From NCBI GenBank assembly GCA_032622095.1, contig CP136064.1, forward strand, positions 190,635,794 through 190,699,793: 64,000 bases of DNA, read 5' to 3'. The notes beneath the pieces are model-generated. The model was not told the origin of the DNA and did not search any database. It saw only the letters and a program-made list of their open reading frames with translations. A program made the translations under genes and the position numbers. The stretch's first letter is position 1, and every line of letters begins with the position of its first letter. This document shows positions 25,846 to 37,679 of this stretch, piece after piece. This DNA is from Siphonodentalium dalli (lineage: Eukaryota > Mollusca > Scaphopoda > Gadilida > Siphonodentaliidae).

Positions 25846-26700
25846 TGAGGCAGAACTGTTCTCATTTGAGAAACTGGATGTTGCCAACCTCTAACAGGAC
25901 ACAAAATAAAATTATTAAGACTATATTGATGGTACCCAATGTCCCTAATTTCTAATGAAACTACCCCATTTATTTTCTTAATGTAAATAGCACAATGAGC
26001 TGACGTAAAATAAATCTAGTATTTTCCGACTTACCAATGGTCAATGTATAAAACTGATATCCACTTGTCACCGGATTCGATATATGCATTAGTCGTTGAT
26101 TCAGACAAATGTTCTCATTTCGACAATCACACTCACTTTGGCTTTGTTGGAGTTCTCATGGAGACAGTTACAAGCTGGTCGTGTACATAGTTTTATTCTA
26201 TATCATAAAGCATTGTATCTCTGCTAGCATATATAATCATGTCAGGTGTTCTTACTCAATCTCCCCGAGCTACCCACGTGTATTCTCTTTTATACCACGC
26301 ATGCAGTCTCTCTGTCAATCACATACTCGCGGCATGCACTGTCTAGGCCCACGCGTACATCAGGTATAATACTCACCAGGCATATCATATGGCTAGAATT
26401 GTGGTATCATTTGAAAATGATAGTCAATTATCCATCAAATTAATGTAAAAGATAGAGAATATTCAATATCGTATTCTAATGCCACCCAAAAACTTACCCC
26501 CCCCCCAATTTTATGGAGTATACCAACCACATACACCTGACACATTCATTTAATAAATGTGTAATATTTAATCTTCTTTTTATGATGTGCTCCTAGTTAG
26601 GGGTGCCACGATTAATTGTATAATCGATGAACCATTGATAAAGCCACATTATTTACTTTGACATGCCAGGTATTATTGAATACCATGTTTGTTTTACACA

Positions 26701-26802
26701 GCTTTCCGATGAATGGCAACCAGCCATATTTCCAACTAAATGCTGAAAAATTACCCATAATTCTGCAGTGGTTAAGGAGATTTGTTATTTAGGGCATTAC
26801 TG
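26701..26802. mobile_element. Palindromic MITE, copy 5 (right half only)
   Basis: Only one arm remains, from GCTTTCCGATGAATGGCAAC to GGGCATTACTG followed by TA. Confidence 0.85.
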
Positions 26803-26814
26803 TATATGTAATAT

Positions 26815-27600
26815 ATGTAGCCTGTGCCAAAGGATTTAGTCATGCAAAGAGTAAAATCCAAGATGGCTGCTGGCGCCTGGCGGCCATGTATTTTGGCCGA
26901 ATGACCCTAAAATGACTCGTTCCCATCTACAGTATGAGCTGTAGCCCGTGCTAATGGATTGAATTTTGAAATGCAAGATGGCCACTGGCGGTCATGTTTT
27001 TTGCCAAATGACCTCAAAATGACTCATTCCCATCTACATGTCAATGTCAACAGCCATGACAAATTTCATAATGATCCGACCAAAGGTACGACCTGTAGCC
27101 TGTGCCAAAGGATTTAGTCATGCAAAGAGTAAAATCCAAGATGGCTGCTGGCGGCCATGTTTTTTAGCCGAATTACCCCAAAATGACTCGTTCCCATCTA
27201 CATGTCATTGTTAACATCCATGACAAATTTCATGAAGATCCGAATAAAGCTACGACCTGTAGCCCGTGCCAAAGGATTTAGTCATGCAAAGAGTAAAATC
27301 CAAGATGGCTGCTGGCCGCCATGTTTTTTGGCCAAACGACCCAAAAAATGACTCGTTCCCATCTACATGTCAATATTAACATCCATGACAAATTTCATGA
27401 TGATCAGACGAACAGTACGACCTGTAACCTGTGCTAATGGATTGAATTTTGAAATCCAAGATGGCCGCTGGTGGCCATGTTTTTTTGCCGAATGACCCCA
27501 AAATGACTCATTCCCATCTAGATGTTAAGTAAACAGCCATGACAAATTTCATAATGATCCGACCAAATGTACGACCTGTAGCCCATGCTAAAGGAAATTG
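26815..27600 (+). repeat. Dispersed repeat A, tandem array of about five units
   Basis: Same ~155-bp unit as 17384-18075, with AGGATTTAGTCATGCAAAGA, CAAGATGGCTGCTGG and CATGTCAATGTTAACA. It ends about 280 bp before the exon 4 donor. Confidence 0.85.
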
Positions 27601-27757
27601 TTGACGAATCACGCACACACGCACAAACACGGACGACAAAGCCATGGCAATAGCTCAAACTTTACAAAGTAAAGTTGAGCTAATAAAGTCTTAATAATTA
27701 TATTTTGCATCATGTGAGGGGTCTTCTTGATTCTCAAATGGGAGTAGATGGGCTTCA

Positions 27758-27822
27758 ATAAAGATGTGGTCCCATAAATTTGGTGACCAGTGGACACTCC
27801 GCCTCCTGTGGTGTCTAGACTA
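27758..27822. repeat. Short dispersed repeat, partner of 25778-25845
   Basis: Inverse copy with ATGTGGTCCCATAAATTTGG and CCTCCTGTGGTGTCTAGACT. Confidence 0.7.
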
Positions 27823-27855
27823 ACTTGATGATGGAACCTTTAATGTGACACATAC

Positions 27856-27884
27856 CTGTCAGACTCGTTACTGTGACACATACC
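27856..27884 (-). promoter_or_regulatory. Duplicated 5' splice site of exon 4
   Basis: On the minus strand CTGACAG followed by GTATGTGTCAC occurs twice, with cut points after 27884 and after 27856. The upstream one gives correct phase with exon 5. Use of the second would add 28 nt and shift the frame. Confidence 0.8.
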
Positions 27885-28031
27885 TGTCAGGTGGAAGACT
27901 GATTTGAACCCTAAACCAAATCTTCCTATCTTCAATGGATCATCCGATTTGATACTTTTCCGTATACTCCTGATTCCCTCCCAGTCATTCCCTTTGAATA
28001 GAGCATTGTTATAGACACACAGGCCTGGCAC
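27884..28031 (-). CDS. SACS-like: Sacsin-like protein, exon 4 (G-boxes of first ATPase module)
   Basis: A 148-bp exon, residues 74-122 plus the first base of codon 123. It reads VPGLCVYNNALFKGNDWEGI, then IGRFGLGFKSVFHLT. These are the D/G-box (GLCVYNN, compare GPALCICHD in exon 6) and the glycine-rich G-box of a sacsin HATPase. Acceptor GTTATTTCAG ends at 28032, donor GTATGT follows 27884. The phase-1 end joins exon 5 to give HLT-D-YFC. Removal of this exon would destroy the ATP lid. Confidence 0.92.
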
Positions 28032-28089
28032 CTGAAATAACAAACATTCTAATCCTAAACAAGGGTTTTTTTTGCCCATAAGAGTGAAT

Positions 28090-28700
28090 CTGTCTGAGCG
28101 AGAATCACTGAAAACGGGTGAACTAAGGAACCATAACTCAGAATTAAGGACCGTAAAAAGGCCATAATAAAAGGATCGTATTAGGTCGAGTTATTGCACT
28201 AAATGGCTAAATAATAGACAAATTAAGGGCCATAACTTGTCCAATCTGTTGAATATATCTCACTAAACTCAACAAGAATCACTAATGCAAGTGTCAGAAG
28301 CTCCACTTAGAGAGGGTATAATGACATATGTTACAGTCAACAGTCATATAAGGAATGCGGAAAGTTTAAATGTTTAAGTAATACTAGAGGTCAACCATAT
28401 GAACAATTGGGATAAATTGTATGAGAAATGATGATTTTACAAGAGCAAAATTCCAGAAGGCTGCTAGCAGCCATGTTTTTAAACCAAGGACCATTCAAAT
28501 TCAATAGCCCCCAAACGAAACTGCAGTTGAGGGACTACCAGTTTTTGGGACCTTCAACAAAAGAGTTGTGGGACTTCCAAAATTGTGTTCATACAAACTG
28601 CCTCTTCTGTTACCATTGGCATGCTAATCCACAATATACCAAGTTTCAAGCCGACTGAAGAGTCAAAACTATATATAATGTTATCATCCACAGACCAAAA
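28090..28700. repeat. Dispersed repeat C, degenerate
   Basis: Contains GAATCTGTCTGAGCGAGAAT, GAACCATAACTCAGAATTAA and AAATAGACAAATTAAGGGCC, which recur at 30790-31360, 33120-33480, 37680-38270 and 58190-58560. The unit has phrases such as GGCCATAACTC, CTCAGTCAAGATATTGTTG and TCAAGTTATCGTGCTAAC. I know such repeats as frequent in bivalve genomes; that is recollection, not a search. Confidence 0.65.
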
Positions 28701-29199
28701 ACCAATATAATTGCCGCATTCTAAGTCCAAAAAGGGCCATAACTCCTGATAACTTGGGCAAAACATTTTAATTGACCAAACATGTTCTGGAACTTTTTTC
28801 ATTTTATGGGGCTTTTTGAAAGTCTCACAAAAATAACGTCTCTGTCCAGTAGCATAAAAAAATGTATATATCAAAGGTATCCTTGGGGTAATTGGTCTTT
28901 TGTCTGAATCCAATTTAACATGTTTTGAAACTTAATAATGGGACAATATACATAAATTTTGTAGAACTTTCAAAATGTCTCATAAACCAGAAAATGAACC
29001 AGAACATACCTTTTGTGAACCCCTCAGCTATATATATGCTCCGAATGGTCGGGGCATAATAAATGTGGGCTGCAAAGCATCACAATAGATTTCAAGATAA
29101 CAACTGATAGCCATGTTTTTAACAAACTTCAGAACAATTCAATGGCTCACATCTAGTAGTCATCCCGAAGATCCAAATGAGGTTTGGTAATCAGATGAG

Positions 29200-30765
29200 A
29201 GATGTGGGTCAAAGAATATAGTCATGCAAAGATTGAAATCCAAGATGGCTGCTGGTGGCTATGTTGTTTATTGAATATATAAGTATATGTTCAAATTTGA
29301 CATCTTTCATTTCAAGGTCACACTGAAGATCCTTGCGAAGTCTGTGATCAATTGGATTAAAATGTTAGTTTTAAGATGTGCCAAAGGATTTATTCATGTA
29401 AAGAGTAAAACAGTAAAAGATTTTTTTAAACAAAATTTCAAATTTGATACCTCCCATCTAGGTAATCGCAAACATCCTGTAAATTTTCAAAACATTTCTC
29501 CAATAATTGTGGGCTGCATGGTGTGCCGATGGATTAAAATGGGAAATCAGAGATGGCTTTTACTTTAAACATATTTTAATGTATTTAGAAAAAATATACA
29601 TAGGGATCAGGGCACAAGTTACATAACTTACAAACTTGCAAACTTGCAAACTTACAAAACTTACAAACTTGCCCCTCTCCTAAATGAGAGATGGCTGCTG
29701 ATTGTTGATGATGCATGCACACACATACATGGACGGATGGATGACAACCTATGGCAATATAGCCCAAACTTTTATCAATTTGAGCTAAAAATGTTGTTTG
29801 TAGGTCATGCCAAATAATTTAGTGATGAAAAGAGTGAAACCAAGATGGTTGCCGATGGCCATGTTTTTCAAATAAATTCAGAAACATTTGAAAGCTCCCA
29901 TCAAGAGATCACCCTGAAGATCCATATGAAGTTTGGTGACGATCAGATGAGAGATGTGGCCTGTTGGATATGCCAAAGGATATAGTCTTGCAAAGAACAA
30001 AATCCAAGATGGCTGCTGGCGGCCATTTTTTTCATAAAAAACGGATGGCAAGTTGCCAACCCATGGGAATAGCCCAAACTTGACTTTGTCAAGTTGAGCT
30101 AAAATGTTTGTAGGTCATGCCAAATGACTTAATCATGAAACCGTTATGGTTATAGGGAGCCATGTTTTTCAACAAAATTATATGAAGTTTGGCGACAATC
30201 AGATGAGGGATGTGGCTTGTGGGGTGTGCCAAAGGATAAATTCATGCAAAGAGTAAAATCCAAGATGGCTGCTCACGGCCATGTTTTTGATCGATAAATA
30301 GTTCAAATTCAAAAGCTCCCATCTAAAGGTGATGCCTGTAAATTTTCAAAACAATCCACCAATAATTGTGGGCTGCAGTGTGTGCCGATGGATTCAAATG
30401 TGAAATCCAAGACGGCATGTTGACAAAATTCAGAAATTAGTTTTATGCTGAGCGTCAATAGAATAATAAAGAATAAGGAAAGTAAAAATATTTCAGTAAT
30501 GGGATTATATTGTGTAGATGAAGTTGTTTACATTTCTTCAATAAATGTGGGCTGCAAGGTGTGCCGATAGAATCAAATGTGAAATCCAGGATGACTGCTG
30601 GCAGCCATGTCTTTTATCGTATTTCACAATAATTTGATGGCTCTATCTAGAAATCAACCCTAAGAACCAAATGAAGTTTGCTGACGATCGAATGAGGGAT
30701 GTGGCATTTAGAGTGTGCTGAAAGTTTAGTCATGCAAAGAGTACAAGGGTTGCACGTCAAAGATG
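29200..30765 (+). repeat. Dispersed repeat A, long degenerate array
   Basis: At least eight units or fragments with GTCATGCAAAGA, CAAGATGGCTGCTGG and GGCCATGTTTTT. Variants also contain GTTTGGTGACGATCAGATGA and AATGTGGGCTGCAAGGTGTG. A CAAACTTG microsatellite lies at 29625-29672. No gene seen. Confidence 0.75.
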
Positions 30766-30779
30766 TCTTTGGTCAAGTT

Positions 30780-31370
30780 ATTTTGCCAATAAGTGTGAAT
30801 CTGTCAGACCGGGAATCATTAAACATGGATGAACTAAGAAACCATAACTCAGAATTAAGGGCCATAACTCAGGTAACAGAAAATCGGACAAACATGGTTT
30901 TTGAACTCAGTCAAGATATTGTTGTGAAATATATCCATATACCCAATATGAATGGAATCAGTTGAGAGTTGTTCAAGTTATCAAACTTACAGTCATAAAA
31001 TTGCTAAAAATAGACAAATTAAGGACTGTATTTCAGGTAAAAAAAAACACTGGACAAACCTGGTTTTTGAACTCGTTTATGATATTGTTGCAAAAGATCT
31101 ATATACAAAATATAAACAAAATTGAATAACATTTGTCTATGTTATCGCGCTAACAGACTGGTTGTCTATATAAAAAGTCATGCAAAAAGTACAAGGGTTG
31201 CGCATCAAAGATGGCTCTGGTCAAGTTTTTTTGCCGGAGTGAATCTGTCCAACCCGAGAATAGTTTCATCTTCCATCGAAGATAGCGTTCATCAATTTTT
31301 TTTGCCCATAAGAGTGAATCTTTCTGACCGAGACTCACTAAAAATGGACGAACTAAAGAACAATTTCTCA
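30780..31370. repeat. Dispersed repeat C, two copies
   Basis: Two copies of GTACAAGGGTTGC..CAAAGAT followed by TTTGCCAATAAGTGTGAATC-like sequence (30742 and 31189), with CATAACTCAG and AAATAGACAAATTAAGG blocks between them. ORFs up to 159 codons cross this region; I find no family in them. Confidence 0.65.
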
Positions 31371-31609
31371 GGTACTAAAAAACAATCTAAAGTATCATCT
31401 TTTTCGCATTTTACTAAACAGGAAGTATTTAGTAACGTGCTTCTGATAAACGAGGGTGCTTCAACAATCGTATTGATAAAAAAAGTTCTGTTGAAACTGT
31501 TAGTGCCGAATGTCAATTTCACCTTCATGGAACTTGGATCACCTGGTGACACAGTTACATGTATCTCACGATTGGTGCAAGACTTATGTGCTGCATTTTG
31601 AACACACTG

Positions 31610-32170
31610 ACCACGTTGCGTGTTTAACACTGTAACATCCACAGCAAGTGTTTGATCAATGTGCAATGTACCTACATTATAGTCTTATTATATATCTCTT
31701 ATTGTGGGAAGTATATACAATGTTCTGACTAGTCGACAGCAAATACAGAGTCAAGAGTGGGAGCTATCAACATTAGATAGTCAACTAATTGTTTCAACAC
31801 TATCAATAAACGGCTATATAATTAATGCCCCCGGTGTATACTGTTCTAGAGATTTTAGAAAGCTGTGGTTCGCTGGGCATTTTATAAATAGATAATGAGG
31901 TTTTTCCGGTTGTGACAATTCGCAGTAGGTCGCTATTTGCGGACTATTTGTGGAGGTCCCTGAATTCGAAATATGTCGAAATATGTTGATTTTAATTACG
32001 GAACGGGTGCTTTTTCTAACAATCATATCATAATCATCATAATACGGAACAAGTCTTACGACTTTTCGTCCCAATAACATTATTTGCAATGCTTGTTTAC
32101 AAATATATTTATCGTCATTCAATATTTACTTATGAGTCACTTGAACATATTACTTGTCGTCGAACTCGTA
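31610..32170. other. Intron 3 stretch, nothing recognised
   Basis: No repeat or coding signal identified. Confidence 0.4.
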
Positions 32171-32179
32171 TTTTATATA

Positions 32180-32640
32180 ATAGAAGAATGAGTCTATGTA
32201 TATTTTGAATTGATCGAGTGTTGGAGCCTCAACTGCGAAGTCTGGCAGAGTTCCAGCTATTTAACACCCTCTGCGTGAAGAAATATTTTCCAATGGCCTT
32301 GTTAACAATGGGCATCTGTAGCTTTTTATTTATGTCCTCTTGTTCTTCCTGATGAATATCTTTCTAATAGGTCACAGGCATTGATATTGTAATGACCATT
32401 CAACAGTTTATATACCTCGATTAGATCTCCTCTAAATATTCGATATTTTAAAGACATCAGATTGAGTCTTATCATTCGGTCTCGGTAGCATAGTTTTGAT
32501 TTGACGAACTAGTTTCGTTGCTTGTCTTTGTATTTCTCTAACACAATGCTTTGATATTTGTGATGTGGACTCCATGCAGAATTACAGTATTCGATGATAG
32601 GTCTGACCATGCTTATGTAGAGCGATTAGAAAGTGTCGAT
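32180..32640 (-). pseudogene. Decayed LINE reverse transcriptase, C-terminal fragment
   Basis: Read on the minus strand, the three frames together give MVRPIIEYCNSAWSPHHKYQ, then RMIRLNLMSLKYRIFRGDLI, EVYKLLNGHYNINACDLLE and SGRTRGH. This is the segment behind the palm/thumb of CR1- or jockey-like non-LTR reverse transcriptases (EY..WSPH, L.YRR.RGDLIE.YK). Several stops and frameshifts make it a fossil. It lies in intron 3 in the same orientation as the host gene and is unrelated to the L1-like copy at 42.5 kb. Confidence 0.8.
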
Positions 32641-33119
32641 GTCCAAGTTCGTGAAAGTTCTGTTGACAATGCAATGATTTGAGAAGCTTTATTGTTTTAG
32701 GATATTGTTGAGCTATAGCGATGGGATTTGTCGCAGGACGTACAACACATTTCAAGGTTTTCGTGGGGTGTGTACTCGCTGGGTGTCTTATAGTTGCAGT
32801 ATGTAACTATTATGACCGCGTTAAATGCTTTTGATGTTTTAGGTATGAACAATGGCTGGGCCATGCACTCTTGGTGGGAACACATTGCCTCCGATTTTTT
32901 ATCCGAATTTAGAAGCTTTCTGGTGTGGTGAATGAGAAACCTGCAGTAGTAAGCCGTAGTTTTTTTGTAATAATTTGAAGGATTAGTAGTTGTATGTAAC
33001 CAATATATTTTATAGTATAATTTATATTTATGGCTAATAATATGATCTTGAGGGCGTTACCATTTCTGATTATGGTTTTGTTGTATAGGTTTAGGGGCGA
33101 CTGTCCAACCGTCCTTCAT
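32641..33119. other. Intron 3 stretch, nothing recognised
   Basis: AT-rich and without a recognised feature. Confidence 0.4.
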
Positions 33120-33490
33120 CAAACCATATGTTGAGTTTTTGATATATAAAAAAACTTGGACTAAAAATCGGACAAATCTGGTTTTCAACTCTATCAAGAT
33201 ATATTGTAGTGAAAGATTCATATATCCAAAGTGAATGGAATCGGTTGATGTTTGTTAAAGTTATCATGCTAACAGCCTTAAAATTGCTAAAACTAGACAA
33301 ATTGCCATAACTCTGGCAAAAATGTTGGGGTGGGCCCGATTTTGAGTGTGAAGCTGTCACACATGCACAGCTATAAATTCATATACCACGAATTGTCAAA
33401 ATCCATCAATAAGTTACAGAGGATTAGCGTGGGCCAACCGTCCACCTGCCAACCGCCCCGCGTAAAATCATGTCGGATTTTGAAAAAAAC
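33120..33490. repeat. Dispersed repeat C
   Basis: Carries ATCGGACAAATCTGGTTTTC, TTAAAGTTATCATGCTAACA and CTAAAACTAGACAAATT, as in the other copies. Confidence 0.65.
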
Positions 33491-33589
33491 TTGACTAAAA
33501 ATAATCAAAAGATTACCAGTTAATTGTCATGGTTAGTCAATTTGGGAAATAGTTATTGTTGCTTCCGTTTGTGGTACAAGCCTTATATA

Positions 33590-33725
33590 CAGTAATGCTC
33601 TAAGTAATCGACTTCTTAACCACAGCAGAATTATGAATGGCAACAAGCCATATTTCCGACTAAATCCTGAAAAGTTACCCATAATTCTGCTGTGGTTAAG
33701 AAGTCGATTAATTAGAGCATTACTG
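33590..33725. mobile_element. Palindromic MITE, copy 6 (internal deletion)
   Basis: 136 bp with intact outer ends (CAGTAATGCTC, GAGCATTACTG, TA flanks). Most of the left inner arm is deleted, so pairing is restricted to about 50 bp. It ends 26 bp from the 3' border of exon 3. Confidence 0.88.
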
Positions 33726-33751
33726 TATATGTGAAGATATAATCTCCCTAC

Positions 33752-33868
33752 CTGGAAGTACTTATAAAGACTATCTTGGTTATCTTGGTTATCACTACTA
33801 TTTGTCCTGTCATCGAGCAGAAACTTGATATCTGTAGCCCCTGCATCATCTGCATTCTGTATTAGTTC
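33752..33868 (-). CDS. SACS-like: Sacsin-like protein, exon 3 (N-box of first ATPase module)
   Basis: A 117-bp, 39-codon exon in phase 0 at both ends, residues 35-73. It begins with ELIQNADDAGATDIKFLLDD, the hallmark N-box of Hsp90-like ATPases in sacsins; Asn39 is the expected Mg/ATP-coordinating residue. A short polar stretch SSDNQDNQDS follows, then YKYFQ. Acceptor TGTTTTACAG ends at 33869 and donor GTAGGG starts at 33751. The open frame continues upstream past the acceptor (NSDVLQ), but exon 2 ending in ILK gives the standard family reading ILKELIQNADD. Confidence 0.93.
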
Positions 33869-34099
33869 CTGTAAAACATCAGAATTCCCCATTATCCTCA
33901 TTAATGTAAAACCTAAAATTCTACTGAAACATCAACATTCAACAAAGTTATTAGCATGAAATTAATAGTAACCAAAATAACCTTGTTTTGTGTCGTAATA
34001 GTGAGAGACGTTTAATAACATACTTATAAGAAATTGGAAATTCATTATTCAGTCCTGATAACTGATAACTGAAAACTGCCCCAAACACGTATAGGGCAT

Positions 34100-34300
34100 G
34101 CCCAAGTATTTTGTCATGCAAAGAGTAACGTCCAAGATGTGCCGATGGATTCAAATGTGAAATCCAAGATGGCTGCTGGAGGCCATGTTTTTTAACTAAT
34201 ATGGGAAAGATACCTCCCATCTAGAGGTCATCACTAAGATCTGTATAAAGTTTGGTGGTAATCGGATGAGGGATGTGGCCTGAAGGCAGGGACATGGCAA
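34100..34300 (+). repeat. Dispersed repeat A fragment
   Basis: Contains GTCATGCAAAGAGTAACGTC and CCAAGATGGCTGCTGGAGGC. The following 34330-34720 holds repeated TTGGAAATTTCA motifs. Confidence 0.7.
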
Positions 34301-35099
34301 CGGGGTGTTTTGGGGTAAACATTTTCAACAGTTGGAAATTTCATACCTGAAATAATTAACATTAGTTGGAAATTTCACACCAACAATAGGTTGAACTTGT
34401 TGTTTGATAAACCCCATAATTTATTAGAGAGAATTTTTTTGTTTTTAGACCAATTTTTGCATATTTTCCTACTTTTGGTCAAAATTTTGGATTGAAATGG
34501 CCATCAGTTGGAAATTTTCCAACTTATGGGGGGGGTTGGTAATTTCAAACACTTGGAAAGCTTGTTTCTTGATCCCTCCCCGTAGACAGTCAAAACTACT
34601 AGTTAAGTTAAGAAAACAATAATTTCCTACATCTGGTCAAAATTGTGGAAATTTTCAAACCTAAGTGTGTGGGGGTGTCAGGTTTGAAATTTCAAACACT
34701 GGAGAAGCTTTAATCCAATGAATAGATGCTATGATTTTGCAATTTTCTTGTTCAGATTTTAAAAATTTCTCACGCCAGGCAGAACGATAGTCTCTCACCC
34801 ATGACTGTATGAGTTTGCCTGGAGTTATTTAGGATCTATGCAATTTCCAAGTTCAAATCTCTAACTGTTCTCAAACCGGGTAGAAACATGGTGCTGTTCT
34901 TCCATCATGCTATAGTGATGGTAACCAAAAGAGCCATTCAGAATAGGCTTCCATCCAGGCCTGTATAAGGGAACAGTTGGGATGGAAGGGGGTTGCGATT
35001 GGAATTCCGCAAAACTTGAGGGTTTGGTCTGATTAAAGGGGGGTGCAGTTGGAATTCCCAAGGTGGACACCCAACAGAGATGCTCTAGCCACATCCCTG

Positions 35100-35442
35100 C
35101 TAAAGGATTTACTCATGCAAAGAGTAAAATCCAAGATGGCCACTGGCTATGTTTTTTAATGAATTCGGAAAAATTTATTGCTCGCATCTAGTGATTATCC
35201 CTAAGATCCATATGAAGTTTGGTGACAATTGATGAGGGATGTGGTCTGTAGGGTGTGCCAAAGGATTTAATCATGCAAAGAATAAAATCCAAGATGGCCA
35301 CTGGCGGCCATGTTTTCAACAAAAATTCAGAAAATTATGATTGATCCCATCTAGTCATTATCCCGAAGATCCATATGAAGTTTGTAGACAATCGGTTCAG
35401 GGATGTCATCTGTAGGGTGTGCCAAATGTTTAGTCATGTAAA
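35100..35442 (+). repeat. Dispersed repeat A, interrupted by a hAT-like element
   Basis: Two units with CCAAGATGGCCACTGG. The second breaks off in GTCATGTAAA at 35442 and resumes at 37489 with CATGTAAAGTGTAAAATCCA. Confidence 0.85.
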
Positions 35443-37488
35443 CAGGCTTCTCAACGGTAACAGTACCGGTAACGGAACTGTCGGTACTTGGACAATTTTC
35501 ACAGTACTGGTACTGAGTGTTGAGTAACGCGGTACATGGTACTCAAGTTAGTCGTCTATATTCATTTGTATAAGCAATGGATAACTTGATTTAGATTTTA
35601 TTTGAAGCGTTAACAAAACAAAACCAAAGTTTGCTATTGCTAAATAAATTGTGCTTATATACATATGGTGACAATATTCACAGCAAACCTGGTTTGAAAC
35701 TTGCCCCGAACAAAACGGAAGGTAATACGATCTATTGGTAGTCGCCAAAAGTACTTATTCTATTAAATTACAGACAATCGTCTGCATACAACATCGACTG
35801 CCACGGTAGCGTCTACCCAAAGTGACCAATTAACAACGCTTCTATGAGTACAGGAGTTACAAAACATACACATACTGTGACCTAAACATAAAAGACAACA
35901 ACAAATGACCAATCGCTGACTGAGCAACAAGTCACGATGCACTTGACCCCAACCCCCGACTGACGTTACGTGTAGTAACTGCAGCTGAATCAATGTTGAG
36001 GGGATATACCATGTATATTTCTATACTTCAATCGAAGTTCAAAGACATCAAATGATCAATATGCAACTGACATGCACTTTTCCTCGAGGCTCGATTGGAA
36101 TGATTGTTTTGTGTGTTGTTTTACTTTTATGTTGAAATAATTTAAATGATTGGTCAATACAGACAGCTTCAGCATTACATCATTGTATTCTATTTATATA
36201 AATCGGATTCCACAGTCACAATTTTAATAGTCAGTGAATCTGTGTTCGTGAATATAAACTGTTCATCATTAATTATATTGGATCGCTGAGGAAGCTTTTT
36301 CAACAGCTTCGTAAAAATACCAAAGCAGAAAAACTTACGGACTACCGACCTGCCAACATCGTGAATCTTTGCTACATATCATATTCATGCATAGGAATGA
36401 CATTGCTTGTTACCAATTTGGATATGCATGCACCATCGACTCATCGGCTTTACAGTTTACCTCTCAAAACATAGCGATCAGTTAGCAGGGTTCATACACC
36501 TAGCTGAGAGTAAAATTCCATAACTTTTCCATACTTTTTCAAGACTTTCGGACAAATTTTCCAAGACTTTTCAGTGAACAAATTCCATAACTTGTCCATA
36601 CCTCGTACCTAGCTAAACAATGATTTAACACACAGTCGGCATTTCGCCTTCATCCGGTTCTCTGGTTCCCGATCTATCCATGCTTCAAACCGCGTATCCG
36701 TGACCCATTTGTCACGGAAGACACAGTTTCCAGGCATATTTGTTTACTATTACTATTTAGGTCAAATTCTGATATATTTAGCGGTCAAACAGGAGTTCCG
36801 GTAAGGGAGACAATTCGTGTTTCGGCATACCTTAAAACGTGTAGTTCAACTATGACTACGGAGACTACACAAGCTTACACGATATAAGATCGGAAAGTAA
36901 CAGCGTTTATTTACCTAATAACTTGGCCTTGTGATATTCCATGACTTTTCAAGACCTTGAATCTCGGGGTAGCTTATTTTCAAGACTTTTTCCATTGTAG
37001 GGTGAAAAAAGGTCCCATTTTCCAGACTTTTCAAGGGTATTGAATCGATATTTTCGAATTCCATAACTTTTCCAGGATTCCAGACCTGCGTACGAACCCT
37101 GGTTAGCGATGCTTCTTTGTAAGATGGAACCTTACACTCATTGTTCAAAGAACCAATTGCCAACTGAAATTTGCGTGGTGTTATATGTATCTTTGCTTGA
37201 AATGCTTGTTTTGAAGTGTTTTTGTTATATTGAAAATAAATGATTTGTCAATCAATTGGCGAAATTCATTATTTAATTTCTTCTAAATCCACAATTTGAT
37301 CTACTTCCAGCCGTAAGATCAACCTGTATTTCGTACCTGGCACATTGTACATATAACTTGTATAAATCCAAGCAGCCACATACAATATTATGAATTGAGA
37401 CTTTCAGTACCAAAACCAGTACCGGTACCACACGCGGAACCATCCCGGTACCGATATGTCTGGAACCATCGGTACTTTGAAAGGCCTG
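35443..37488. mobile_element. hAT-like non-autonomous element with 8-bp target duplication
   Basis: The 2,046-bp insert starts CAGGCTTCTCAA and ends TTGAAAGGCCTG, giving imperfect terminal inverted repeats. It is flanked by the exact 8-bp duplication CATGTAAA (35435-35442 and 37489-37496) and splits a copy of repeat A. Length of duplication and CAGG-type ends are those of the hAT superfamily. The ends are rich in GGTACCGGT/CAGTACCGG motifs. I find no transposase inside, and a second element is nested at 36486-37101. Confidence 0.85.
36486..37101. mobile_element. Nested hAT-like MITE
   Basis: Ends CAGGGTTCATACACC and, inverted, CAGGGTTCGTACGCAGG. GTTAG occurs on both sides (36481-36485, 37102-37106). 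Inside are repeated ATTCCATAACTTTTCCA and TTTTCAAGACTTT motifs on both arms. Such CAGGGTTC-G/C-TAC elements with CCATGACTTTTC motifs are common hAT relatives in aquatic animals. Only 5 of the usual 8 duplicated bases match. Confidence 0.75.
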
Positions 37489-37670
37489 CATGTAAAGTGT
37501 AAAATCCAATATGGCCATGTTTTTCATCGTTCAAATATTATAGCACCCATCTAGAGGTGACCCTATAAATTTTGAAAACAATTCTCCAATAAATCTGGGC
37601 TGCAGGGTGTGCTGATGAATTTAAATGCAAAATCCAAGATGGCTGCTGGCAGTCATGTGTTTCAACGGAT
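37489..37670 (+). repeat. Dispersed repeat A, continuation after the hAT insert
   Basis: Resumes the interrupted unit and adds CAAGATGGCTGCTGGCAGTC. Confidence 0.8.
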
Positions 37671-37679
37671 TCCGGAAAA

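Noticed and set aside
31122-31666. Overlapping ORFs of 159 and 124 codons on opposite strands
   Set aside because: They lie in repeat C DNA and neither shows family features.
33869-33901. In-frame ATG upstream of exon 3 (MRIMGNSDVLQ)
   Set aside because: The acceptor TTTTACAG at the family-conserved point and the in-frame join with exon 2 are better supported than a start here.
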